Origin: Bostrychus sinensis
Lineage: Eukaryota; Chordata; Actinopteri; Gobiiformes; Eleotridae
DNA: 64,000 nucleotides
Assembly: GCA_020698575.1 (NCBI GenBank)
Contig: CM036247.1
Coordinates: 25,830,431-25,894,430, forward strand
Direction of reading: 5' to 3'
The stretch's first letter is position 1. The number at the start of each line of letters is the position of its first letter. The notes beneath the pieces were generated by a model. That model was not told the DNA's origin. It did no database searches and saw nothing but the letters and a program-made list of their open reading frames with translations. Shown here one piece after another: positions 24,861 through 35,528 of the stretch. The translations under genes and the position numbers were made by a program.

Positions 24861-25570
24861 TTCAATTCAATTCAGATTTATTTGTATAGCCCAATATCAC
24901 AACAAAAGTCGCCTCAAAGGGCTTCACAAACAGTTGATCAAACATAAACACACAATCAGACTTAACACACAATCAGCACAAACAATAACTACACTAAACT
25001 AAACAGACCCAGGACACTCCTGTCCTTAGACCCTCCTTCTCGGTAAGGAAAAACTCCTAAAAAACCCAGCTACGGGAAACAAGAAGAAACCTTATGGAGC
25101 CCATATAGAAGGAGAGATCCTCTCCCAGGACGGACAGGCAATGCATCTAGGACTGCTAGTCCCTTAGCTCATCTATAGGATCATAGATCAGCTCTGTAAG
25201 GATTCATCCAGACGAGAGTGGGTGAGAGAGGTTGAGGAAGTCCATAGGATGCAGCAGGTGGGCCTCATCCAGACAGGTGAGTGGAGCGAGATAGGTCCAG
25301 GAAATCCAGGATGCAGCAGGTGGGCCTCATCCAGACAGGTGAGTGGGTTGAGGTAGATCCGGAAAATCCTTAGAGATGAGGTTGAGGGCACACAGGTCGG
25401 GACAGGAGCACAGATGGGGTCAGCTATCCAATCATCACTGGGACATCTGCCAGCAGCCAGGCATCTGAAACAGTCCCCACTCCCCAGAGGGGAGCGGGAG
25501 AGAGGGACAACTTGTGAATAGCAATTAACTAATTGGAGATAGAGTATTTCATTATATTAATCACAATTAA
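24861..25570. mobile_element. Insertion of a fish interspersed repeat, present in unit B only
   Basis: About 710 bp beginning with tandem TTCAA and TTTATTTGTATAGCCCAATA, followed by CTTAGACCCTCCTTCTCGGT and a short imperfect minisatellite (25240-25345, units with GCAGCAGGTGGGCCTCATCC). Unit C has an uninterrupted sequence at the same place (near 46961-46970), and AATTAA flanks the insert on both sides (24855-24860, 25565-25570), consistent with a target duplication. This repeat type is widespread in percomorph fish; its SINE or LINE class is not settled here. Confidence 0.8.
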
Positions 25571-25749
25571 GATGAAGGGAATTATACAGTATATTTAGCA
25601 TCATTTGCCCCTGTCTCATGAATGCATGCTGTATATCACATTTAATGGTGTACTTTATGTAACATGGATAAAGGTCTGTATATTCCTGTAAATCTGTATA
25701 TCTCTATATTTCATTTTGAATCCTTACTATAAATAACGATATTTTGCAG

Positions 25750-26003
25750 GACTACTAAATTAACTCATCCACCCCAAACCACAAAGGACAAAAGGTATGT
25801 TGTTTATTGTTAAAATTAAATTAAGCTTAAACTCATAGTCTTGTGCCTATATAGAAATAGAGACATATAGTCAGAGGAGTAATAAGTGACTAACCTGTTA
25901 GTTGTGTGTTATTGCTCTCACTAGCATTTTTGGTGTCGCTCCAAGCAAGATTTCTTCTCCTGTCCTCATAATCCTGGCAATTTTGATGCTTTACATGCAA
26001 TAA
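25750..26003 (+). pseudogene. Inverted 3' end of a third meprin-like gene (unit B)
   Basis: Plus-strand pair of exons. 25750-25794 is a 45-nt phase-2 stalk exon between TTTTGCAG and AAAAG|GTATGT, encoding TTKLTHPPQTTKDK. 25925-26003 is a 79-nt exon after CTCACTAG, encoding SIFGVAPSKISSPVLIILAI and stopping seven codons later with TAA inside a CAATAAAG polyadenylation signal. Exon phase, 79-nt length and the SIFG start equal the last exon of copies A-D. Upstream astacin, MAM and MATH exons were not found on this strand. It may be a truncated relic or the end of a gene whose body was lost. Confidence 0.75.
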
Positions 26004-26399
26004 AGTCTGAACCTAAGGCATGCATAGAACTATGAAAGTAGTTTTGTGTCTTTTTAAGTAAAGAAGATATGTATATGATGAATGTAACAAGGTTTTGGTA
26101 TTTACATTTGAAGAATTGCATTTTTACATTAAATTGTTGTGTTATAAGTATGTAGAAATTGATATAAAAATGAAGCTGAAAAACCACATAAATCTTCTAG
26201 CAACGTTTTTATGAGGCGTTACTGTTTTACTGTTGTAGCAGTTTGATGTTTAGCTATGTAGCTGGCGCTTCATCCAATCACCTCCAAATATCCTACTGAA
26301 AGTCCCTCCCCTTTAGATGCATTTTCAACAAGAGGCGTTTTGCCAGGTTTTTGTATTAAATCAGAGGTCGTTAATAGGCGGACCGCGGTCCGAATCCGG

Positions 26400-26630
26400 A
26401 CCCAGATGCCCTTTTTTTTATTTTCTGTTTTATATTGTTGATATTTAGTTTAACAACAACAACAACGTGGTCTGCGTAGGTTTCCTCCACGTGCTCCGGT
26501 TTCCCCTACCACTAAAAACATGTACAATAGGTCCCCCATGGGGCCAGGACTCCCCTGCAAAAGAGATTCTGAATCTCAGTGGGACTTTCCTGGTTAAATA
26601 AAGGTTAAATAAAACAATGACAATGTTTCC
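26400..26630 (+). repeat. LINE-like 3' tail fragment
   Basis: Ends with TTTCCTGGTTAAATAAAGGT and a second TTAAATAAA, typical of 3' tails of L2-like fish retroposons. Preceded by a GGACCGCGGTCCGAATCCGG palindromic patch. Shared with unit C at about 47800-48020. Confidence 0.35.
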
Positions 26631-26709
26631 ATGTAATTACTTTTCTACTTTAAAATGTGTTTTATTGTTAATTTCTGGCTGTTGTAATCTAAAGAGAGAA
26701 TGTCCTAAG

Positions 26710-27030
26710 GTAGGGGTCACCAACAAGGTGCCAACGAGCACCAGGCAGCCCTTCTGGAGCTTGTGAGGTGCCCACGAGGGATATTTATAAACAGTGACTA
26801 CTGCAGTGTTTTAGTCATAATTTATTTTTTTTTTACTTGTTTTTATGTTTAATTACAAGATTATTTTTATAAACATTATCATTAATGCAAAGCAAACAAT
26901 CAGACAATCCTAGTGTCATTTGAAAGGCATGTCAAGACTTTAATATAGAGGATTATTTTGCACGAGTAGCCCTCAGCACAAATTCTCATCTTTTGGGTAG
27001 CCCTCAAACCCAAAAAGGCTGGAGACCCCT
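26710..27030. mobile_element. hAT-type MITE (unit B)
   Basis: About 320 bp with terminal inverted repeats AGGGGTCACCAAC (left) and complement of GGCTGGAGACCCCT (right), flanked by an 8-bp duplication GTCCTAAG (26702-26709 and 27031-27038). Non-coding. The orthologous copy is at 48109-48429, so it is older than the B/C duplication. Confidence 0.8.
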
Positions 27031-28943
27031 GTCCTAAGGGCTTCCAGGTGCCTGTTTTAAAATTTGGAGAGACTGGGTTAGTCAGATTCACAGTGGAGGA
27101 AAAAGTATTATTAAGTCTAAGACATGCATATGAATCTGTGAATCTATTATCTCTGACACAGACAGACAGTTTGAGAGTGTGATATGCATAACTATGGCTA
27201 AATTTCATGAAGAAAATAGTATTTTGTATTTACATTGATTTCAGATTAAGAAATAATGAGTTAATTAAATATCCATATATTAACAGGTTAATATTATGGT
27301 TAATAATAATAATAATAATAATAAGGTTAATAATACAATTAATTTTATATCAAGCCCTGTATTATATTGTCATTTATTGTTATTGTGATAAATACCAAAA
27401 TACATTGTAATATAATTTTAAGCCCATATCGCCCATTCCTAGTGTCAGCTTACCTGTAAAGAATATATTGAACGCAGCATTTCCACCTTTCTTAAAGTCC
27501 TTGTGTCGGATTTCCTCTAATGTTGCAAAATACCAAAAGGCAATCATGGGGCCATAGTAGACAGTCTGATTATTCTTATCAATGCAATAGTCTCCATGAT
27601 CTTCAAGTTTGCCCCAAATGTAAGTGTTTGTGTTCAAAGAAACTTATATAAACATGTTATAAGAACTTATAACAAACTTATATAAATTATTCTTTTAAAT
27701 ATAATTGAATTTTCATTTACTTTTTAACACTTACCATGGCCATTCATCTGAGGTCATACTTCTTTTATTGGACATGTGAATTTTAGGACTTTGGTCTACC
27801 ATTTACAGAGTCACCTGGGTATCTGGTACTGGCCATGTAAGATCATTGTTATATTTACCAGCCACCAGTTGAACAAACATTCCAATAAATGTTTTTTCCA
27901 TCGATTCCCCAAAGTAATATGCGAAACCTATATATAAATAATATATGGGGTTATAAATTGTGTAGCCGAATCTACTGTTCATTAATATCAGTTGTAAATT
28001 ATTAATCTGGAGAGTTGCATGTGGACACTGAAGCTCAGAGAGATTGATGTCATCAATAGAGATTCCTCCTGTCGGTGGTAATGCTCCTTTATGCACCTCA
28101 AACTCCACCTGAAAGGACTTGGAAGTGCTTAGTGCAACATTCTTGATTTGCTAATGTGTGGTCTGTGGACCTGGAAAAGAGAAGTAGGAGGTGTATTAGT
28201 GGAACACATTAAATTAGATTCTACTGCTTGTGTGCTGTAGTTGTTACCAGATATTTCATCTTCAAACTCTCTGATCCAGACGTTAAGGTCATTTGAGTCA
28301 TTGTTACTGTGATAGTAATAAAACTGCAGACACTTATGCAGTATGCATTAATAATGCATACTCTCTTCAGAGTCATTCCCTTGGTCTCAAGTCAGGCAGA
28401 GTCTCTCTCTTGGCCGTTTGCTGTGCTCACGTGCATAAAGTAGCCCAAGCCTTTAGTTAGGAAGTTAAATTTAAAAAAGTATCATTCACTTTTTTGGACT
28501 TGTTCATTCTGTACACCAATAAGAATTGATATGAACATACCATATTTTACTTCTGGTGCTGCAAAGTAAAGAAAAGTGTTGAATTTGCTGTTTTACCTGT
28601 AATGTTACAGCTGGCATTTATTGACTGATATATACTCTACTCATAGAAAACACATAAAAACATTTTATCAAAATTTGAATTAATTGGTTTACTGAGGTCA
28701 CTTGAGTTTATGTGATGGGTCTTTCTAGTTTGAGTATTTAATTTGCTGCTGAAGGCTTTTTATGTAATGGCAAAACTTCTTTTATGGTCATAAAAACAGA
28801 GTCTGAGACATCTAAAGCAGAAACAATATCAATATCAATAAATAAAAACTTGCATTTTTCCTCCACATCTTACCTTCTGGATTTCCACTGGGCAAACCGG
28901 TGTGATCAGAGGAAGGCTATTTGAGCAGGAAAGCTGTAATATT

Positions 28944-28953
28944 TCACCATTTG

Positions 28954-28986
<33 letters not shown>

Positions 28987-29132
28987 TCATAAGGAATTTT
29001 CCTGCTAAGTGATTCAGGCAAAGTTTGTTGCACATGTTTTTTTGGTTTTACCAGGTCTGCTGCAGGCGCATCTTTTTCAGCTGCCTCTCGAAGCTTTTCA
29101 TATTCTTCAAATTGAGTGCATGGGTAGTTCAA
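28944..29132 (-). mobile_element. Poly-T tract and possible hAT transposase relic
   Basis: A ~29-base T run (28957-28985) adjoins a minus-strand frame with FEEYEKLREAAEKDAPAADL and QQTLPESLSRKIPYDKK, a composition like the linker following the BED finger of hAT transposases. It truncates exon remnants of B'. Weak assignment. Confidence 0.3.
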
Positions 29133-29359
29133 AGATGGTGAAATAGATTAGTCGTACTACAGAAGCCGCAAAATTATTTTTCAATACAATGATAAAACCC
29201 CATTTTACATATCGTCTCACCAGTTAGTCACAGGGCTGTAAAACAACATTAAAGCCAATCCACTCCATTTATAAGCAGGCTTTAAAAGTCCTGGATAAAA
29301 AACCTTTTCGTTATCACCACTGTAGTATTTTGGACAAACGTCCCCTGTTATCTCGGGAG

Positions 29360-32300
29360 ACTATATAAAAAAAAATAAAAAAAATTGTCCTCTCGCCCTC
29401 CGCGGGCGGTTTCATCCATCCAAGCTCGGGTCCTCTACCAGAGGCCTGGGAGCTGCTGCGCAGTATCTTTGCTGTTCCTAGGACTGCGCTCTTCTGGACT
29501 GAGATGTCTGATGTTTTTCCTGGGATCTGCTGTAGCCACTCTTCCAGTTTGGGGGTTACTGCCCCGAGTGCTCCGATGACCACGGGCACCACTGTTGCCT
29601 TCACGTTCCAGGCCTTCTCAAGTTCTTCTTTGAGGCCTTGGTACTTCTCCAGTTTCTCGTGTTCCTTTTTCCTGATGTTACAATCGCTTGATATTGCGAT
29701 GTCAACCACAACGGCTTTCCTCTGCTGTTTGTCCATCACCACAATGTCCGGTTGGTTCGCCACTACCATTTTGTCTGTCTGGATCTGGAAGTCCCACAGG
29801 ATCTTAGCTCGGTCATTCTCTATCACCTTTGGAGGTGTTTCCCATCTTGACCTCGGGACTTCCAGACTGTACTCTGCACAGATGTTCCTGTACACTATAC
29901 CAGCCACTTGGTTATGATGCTCCATGTATGCTTTCCCTGCCAGCATCTTACAGCCTGCAGTTATGTGTTGGATTGTCTCAGGGGCCTCGTTGCACAGTCT
30001 GCACCTGGGGTCTTGTCTTGTATGGTAGATCTTGGCCTCTATTGCTCTGGTGCTCAAGGCCTGCTCCTGTGCAGCCATGATCAGTGCCTCTGTGCTGTCC
30101 TTCAGTCCAGCCCTTTCTAGCCATTGGTAGGATTTCTCGATGTCAGCCACTTCAGTTATCTGTCGATGGTACATCCCGTGTAGGGGCTTTTCCTCCCATG
30201 ATGGTTCCTCCAGCACCTCGTCCTCTGTTTTCCACTGCCTGAGACATTCACTGAGAACTTCATCTGTTGAGGCTATCTTCCTGATGTAGTCAAGGATCTT
30301 GGATGTTTCATCCTGGACAGTGGTTTTGACACTCACTAGTCCTCTGCCTCCTTCCTTGCGCTTAGTGTACAGTCTCAGGGTGCTGGATTTGGGGTGGAAC
30401 CCTCCATGCATGGTTAGGAGCTTTCGTGTTTTCACATCTGTGGTCTGAATCTCTTCCTTTGGCCAGCTTATTATTCCCGCAGGGTATCTGATGACCGGCA
30501 GGGCATAGCTGTTGATTGCCCTGACTTTGTTCTTGCCATTGAGCTGACTCCTTAGGACTTGCCTTACTCGTTGGAGGTATTTGGCTGTGGCTGCTTTTCT
30601 TGTGGCCTGGTCCAGGTTGCCATTTGCTTGTTGGATTCCAAGGTACTTGTAGCTGTCCTCAATGTCTGCTATTCTGCCGTCTGGGAGTGGGACCCCTACT
30701 GTATGGACTACCTTCCCTCTCTTTGTCACCATCCGCCCACACTTCTCAAGTCCGAATGACATTCCGATGTCATTGCTGTAGATCCTGGTTGTGTGGATCA
30801 GTGAGTCAATGTCTCTCTCGCTCTTGGCGTACAGCTTGATATCATCCATGACTGATGGTGGCCCCGTTCCTGAGTCGGTACCCATAGCCAGTCTTGGTGA
30901 TTATCTGGCTGAGGGGGTTCAGACCTATGCAGAACAGCAGCGGGGACAGAGCATCTCCTTGGTATATCCCACATTTGATGGACACTTGTGGCTTGCAGTT
31001 GGCCTCAAGGGTGGTCTTCCACTGCCTCATCGAGTTTGCAATGAAGGCTCTTAGAGTCCTGTTGATGTTATACATCTCCAAGCATTCCATGATCCATGTG
31101 TGTGGCATTGAGTCATAGGCTTTCTTGTAATCAATCCAGGCGGTGCACAGATTAGTGTGTCTGGCTTTGCAATCCTGAGCGACTGTTCTATCTACGAGCA
31201 GCTGGTGTTTAGCTCCTCTGGTGTTTTTAACCAATGCCCTTCTGTGCTGTGCTCATGTATTGATCCATGTGCCCACTTATCTTAGCCGCTATGATGCCTG
31301 ACATGAGCTTCCATGTGGTGGGGAGACAGGTTACTGGTCGATAGTTGGATCCTTTAGCAGCTGGTTCATTTGTGCTGCCAGGCGCTCATGGAGTGAAGTT
31401 AGCTTTTTCAGCCAGTAGGTGTGGATCATGTCAGGCCCTGGTGCTGTCCAGTTTTTCATGTGATCTGCTCTTAGATCCTCCAGCCACTGTGCACTGTTGT
31501 TGTGTGACGCCTCCTTCTCCCATATGCCTTTCCAGTATTGTTCAGTCTCCCCCCTTGGTGGGTCTGCTCTGTTGTTATTACCTTGCCACTGAGAGTACAC
31601 TTTAGCTGGTTGAGTTGAGAGCCGGTTTATTCGCCTTGCTTCGATTTCTCTCGTGTACCTCTTTAGTCGGGTGGCCAAGGCTTGGCAATGCTTCAGGTAT
31701 GGACATCTTGCGTGCTTCTTGGGTGCTTGTTGTTTCATTGCACCTTTCTGGAGCTCTGACAGTTGGCTCACTTCTCTCCGAGTTACCTTGATTTTAGCTT
31801 CTAACCTTCTTTTCCATGGTGGATATGGATCTTGATGGTTGCTCGCCAAGCTCCTCAAGGATCACTGCTGCTGAAGTGTAGATCAGCTCATTGGTGTCAG
31901 TGATGGTCATTGTAGGTATTGTTCCCAAAGCTGCATTCACATCTTCCAGGAGACTTTCTGAAGGTACTTCACTCAGCCTGTGTAACTGGTGTCGGGGTTG
32001 CCTGGTCTTCATTTTAGCCATGATCTTATCTCTCAGGTCAGTTGCTGCCTCGCTCAGCTCGATGGTGCTTATTGGGGCTTCGTACCCAAACTCTGGATGG
32101 GGAGTTGGTGTTAACTCCCCTCTGACCTTGCGTCCTGGCTCCCCCTTGCCGTAGCATATGTGTTGTATCTCGTAAATCTCAAGTTGTGAAAGCAGGTGCC
32201 ACTTGTGGATGTTGGAACACTGAGCTACTAGTTGTTTAGCAGTGAGTGTTGATTGTGGGTTTCGAAGTTGCCATATTTCCCACATTCTCTTCATGTAACC

Positions 32301-32626
32301 CCTCTGACTAGGGTTACTGGAGTAGTAGCATTCCAACAGAGCCTTGTTCTCGCATCTCGTCCACTTCCGTCTTGTTCCAGTAGCCCACTTCTCATCTGCT
32401 CTGGTTCCCCAACACCTGACGCAGACCTTGTTTGACCGGGCGACGTCTGAGCCGGTATGTCTCGTAATTCATTGTCTCTCATCATCATTATATATGAGGT
32501 AGGCAATAGCGCAAAGGGTCTTGCCTAAGGACCCACACTGGAAGTTGGTATTCGCCTCGGCCGGGATGTGAACCCGGGTCCCCTGTGTGAAAGTCGGTTG
32601 ACTAACTCACTGAGCTACCCAGCCGC
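29360..32626 (-). mobile_element. REL-type LINE retrotransposon (R2/R4/NeSL group), frameshifted
   Basis: About 3.3 kb inserted in (TA)n-like DNA. In order on the minus strand: a tRNA-like leader (32626-32559); an N-terminal region (32336-31794, MECYYSSNPSQRGYMKRM...); a linker with TAPGPDMIHTYWLKKL (31858-31331); reverse transcriptase motifs AWIDYKKAYDSMPH and GIYQGDALSPLLF (31234-30842); then MDDIKLYA (30850-30830), a C-x2-C-x8-H-x4-C knuckle and a restriction-like endonuclease core PDIVVMD...VVVDIA (30885-29314). Frame breaks near 31830, 31240-31330 and 30860 make it inactive. The knuckle plus C-terminal nuclease separate it from APE-type LINEs. It occurs between units B and C and is not duplicated. 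Confidence 0.85.
32559..32626 (-). other. tRNA-like leader of the REL-type LINE
   Basis: On the minus strand it reads GGCTGGGTAGCTCAGTGAGT at its start (A-box TAGCTCAGTGAG) and CCCGGGTTCACATCCCGG at its end, i.e. a perfect 5-bp T stem CCGGG/CCCGG around a 7-nt loop and a near-consensus B-box GGTTCACATCC. The acceptor stem pairs only partly (5 of 7). It is a tRNA-derived pol III-like head directly ahead of the LINE coding region rather than a functional tRNA gene. Confidence 0.65.
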
Positions 32627-32639
32627 TATATATATTATA

Positions 32640-33620
32640 TATATATATATATAAAATTTGTTGCCAAAATATAAATGATCCAGTGTACATTTGTGTAAAA
32701 ACATTATGAAAAGTATTGTAAGTAATGTATTATATAATAATGTGCATCTATATTATCCTCTCAAGGTCACCATCAAGAAGTCCACCCACGGCTTCAGCCT
32801 CACATCACACCACGCTTTGGGTGACTTGTGTCATACGTTAAGTGCTATACAAATACCATTCCCTTCCCCCCCTTCCCTTCCCTTGTTAGTACGCCACAGT
32901 TTGATTTTACACAGTATTTAGTATTAACAGCAAGGAAACGCATCGTGCTTGTGCTATAATTTTCATATTTTGGCAGGGGACAGGGCTGTTGGTTATAGCC
33001 CTTCTGTATGGGTTCCTGTGGGACAGATCACTGCAGAGGCAGCTAACATTAGCTTAGCTCAAACTAAGTTACTCAACTTAGTCTGTCTGCATTAAGTTTA
33101 TTTCAGATCCTGTGTCAGAGGCTTGTGGTCTTATGGACTATTTCACAACAAATACATAACTGTACTAATATTATATTAGTATTAGTATTATTGGTATTAG
33201 TATTAGATATTTTTAAGATAAATGCACTTACCAAGCTCTTCCTCCTCTGACTCGATGTTAGCAGCAGGCAGATGTCAGTGAGTGAAGAGGTCACGGGGCA
33301 GGGTTTATTGAAAAGCAACCAATCACAGCAGGTCAGTGATTCTGGAGGGTCCCGCCCCCAAACTGACAAAACTTTTTGATCAGCGACCAGGATCTGATCC
33401 ACGCACGAGCAGAATTTAACATTGCAGGTGCAGGAGAGAAACATAGGGGCGTGAAAGAGCAGCATGCGCGCTCGTACTCAATCATTCTGTGTGCGTGGGA
33501 CGTTCAAAGTGCACGTGGAGAGTAGTATACGCACTTGTGATTTAAAATAATCTGCTTGTGGATGTATTTATTGCACCTCTACAATTGTGTAATTTTTCTG
33601 ACGCCATATAAACCGTCTGC
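32640..33620. other. Inter-unit spacer, no gene recognised
   Basis: Starts with (TA)n (32636-32652). Contains a pyrimidine-rich patch (32862-32883), TTA/ATT-rich low complexity (33166-33205) and a GC-richer stretch (33330-33500). No coding exon is supported. Confidence 0.4.
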
Positions 33621-33629
33621 ACAGACATG

Positions 33630-34526
33630 ACTGTTATTGGTCTTCTGTCCACCTACTGCCATCACTTTGCAAGGAACCTTGGGGTGATCTTTGATTGCAT
33701 GTTCAAGTTTGAAAAGCAAATGAGCGCTGTCATCAAATCAAGCTTCTTCTACCTCCAAGCTTCTTGCCAAAATAAAACAGTATCTTCCTCAGACTGACTT
33801 TGAAGGAGCGATCCATGCATTTGTTACATCACGATTGGATTACTGTAATTCACTGTACATAGGGTTGGACCTGTGTTCTTTCCAGTGTTTACAGTGTGCA
33901 GAATGCTGCAGCCCACCTCTTGACAAAAAACAAAGTGTTGTGAGCAGATCACTCCCATACTGGCCTCCCTTCCCTGGCTCCCAGTTACTTTCAGAGTCCA
34001 ATTTAAGATTTTACTTAATGTTTTTAAAAGTTTGCACCTTATGGCCCCACCTTATTTGACTGAACTGCTGCCACCTTAAACTCCGCCCAGAGCCCTGAAG
34101 TCTGCAGACCAGCTCCTGTTGGTTGTTCCCAAAGCCAGGCTCAGAACCAGAGGAGATCAAGCCTTTTCAGTGGCAGCTCCCAGACTGTGCAACAGCCTTC
34201 CCCTCTCTGTTCGATCCTCCCAGTCTTTGAACCAATTGAAGTTGAGTCTAAAAACCCACTATGCCTCCCTGGTGTTTAACTCTAGTTAGGCAGGGTATCT
34301 TGGTTGATTTTATTCCCCTATTTATATATTTATACATCTTTTATTTTTATTTTACTGTGTATCTATTGTTATTTTAGTATTTTATTTGTTAGGCTGTCAT
34401 AGATTGTATTTTTCGACACCACTAGTATTTGTTCTATTTTTATTAATTTGAGTTTATTTCTGTATAGCACTTTGGTCAACTGGGGTTGTTTTAAATGTGC
34501 TATGTAAATAAAGTCTGAATTGAATA
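33630..34526 (+). mobile_element. L2/Rex-like LINE, 3' fragment
   Basis: The degenerate plus-strand translation carries reverse-transcriptase C-terminal hallmarks of L2-type elements: ARNLGVIFD (near 33669), a DYCNSLY block (33835), TPILASLPWLPV (near 33950), LMAPPYLTELLPP (near 34040) and RGDQAFSVAAP (near 34153). It ends with TATGTAAATAAAGTCTGAAT, a typical L2 3' end. Frameshifts and stops throughout; 5'-truncated. Confidence 0.8.
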
Positions 34527-34609
34527 CCTTCTCTGCTTCTAAAGACCACATCTATTATAATTTAAACAGTTTTTAGCGTCTGGAGAGGCCCCACAGACAT
34601 TCTTTAATC

Positions 34610-34895
34610 TGCTTTGTAGTTAGAAGCAGCATTAGACACAACACAGTGGACAGTGCAGCGCATGGAGGACGCTATAAATTTACTTTCACAATGGGGCTGT
34701 TTTTGACGTCGTTCAGAATTTAAAACACTAGTTAATTAAATTAATTCAATTTATGGCCGTACCATTATCATGGCGACATCCACTCCCAGTGAGAGGGTGT
34801 TCTTGACACCACGCAACACTATCAGCCAAGAAAGATCTCAAGTCTAGACTGCCAGACAAGGCTAATATCTTAATCTTCCTTCAGAAGAATTATGA
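34610..34895 (+). mobile_element. hAT transposase C-terminal relic (unit C)
   Basis: Translation near 34770-34890 gives ATSTPSERVFLTPRNTISQE then, after two stops and a one-base shift, ILIFLQKNYEEMS: the C-terminal dimerisation segment of hAT transposases. This is the best preserved of four related relics that sit 3' of each meprin-like gene, and marks the edge of the duplicated unit. Confidence 0.7.
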
Positions 34896-34899
34896 AGAA

Positions 34900-35528
34900 A
34901 TGAGCATGAATGGCCAATGGTATGCTATAGTTTTCAGGACTTGTTCTTTTGCACACTACATATGCAATTTGAAGTTTTTGGTTTTTATATATTATATAGT
35001 TGATAAAATGTATATAGTGTTTTATTTATATGCCTTTGTGAGTAAGCTTTATCATAAAGTGCCTCCAGAGATGGTTTGTAAAGGGCTACTGTCTGACAAT
35101 CTCACCTTGACTCCAGCCAATGAAGAGTAAACATTACTGTAGTTACTTTATTACAGCTCAAATACAGCTCAAATATGACAGAAAGGTTATTACATAGTAA
35201 AACTGACAATGGAAAATCTTATATTTTTGATCATGCATTTAAAATAAACTTGATTATATTTTATATTTTTGTTTAATTTAACTTATTAAATGTAAAAAAA
35301 AAGTGAACTGATAGAAACAGAAAATGACAGTATTCAATTTGACTGATTAATTATTATAATTTTAATAGTGAAAATAATGTTAAAATACTTCACGAACAAT
35401 GTCTAATCATTTAATTAATTAATTGTAAATTATTGAAAGTTGAAGAAAAATGAAGTATTACAGTGCTGATAGAGTTAGGCCTAACTGATGATCCATTTTC
35501 AGATGTGGATTCACACAGGATGGGTAAC
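34900..35528. other. 3' flank of copy C
   Basis: AT-rich, partly alignable with 1495-2885 but with deletions. No gene seen; close identity with the other copies starts at about 35440. Confidence 0.5.

Larger units (their letters stand above)
20740..28950 (-). pseudogene. Decayed second meprin-like gene (B'), broken by insertions and an inversion
   Basis: Reading 5' to 3' (high to low): a partial MAM-start exon (~28950-28865, matches the TSLNATMQ-end exon of copy A), a MAM exon (~28455-28245) with an in-frame stop at the Trp of DSAWLET and other damage, a MAM/MATH exon (~28150-27735) with IDDINLSELQCPHATLQI and a stop replacing Gln in VTLQ, a MATH exon (~27630-27455) with DKNNQTVYYGP, two phase-2 stalk exons (21292-21212, encoding FGTTTFAPLTITTPG; and 21060-21001, encoding FQTTSFAPTTTTPETTTDD), and a 79-nt tail exon (20818-20740, SIFGFAPGLVSSAF... 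stop). No astacin exon is seen. About 6 kb of foreign or inverted DNA separates stalk and MATH exons. Not translatable as a protease. Confidence 0.85.

Noticed and set aside
26900..27208. 102-codon minus-strand frame identical in units B and C
   Set aside because: It runs across a non-coding hAT MITE; identity reflects duplication.
27380..27637. Possible free-standing 85-codon gene
   Set aside because: It is the MATH exon remnant of the decayed paralog; it has a proper donor but no acceptor, and neighbouring exons carry stops.
29385..31118. Several plus-strand open frames of 60-137 codons
   Set aside because: They are shadows of the REL-type LINE coding frames on the minus strand.
32559..32626. 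A functional tRNA gene
   Set aside because: The acceptor stem is only partly paired and the B-box deviates; it is better explained as a tRNA-derived leader.
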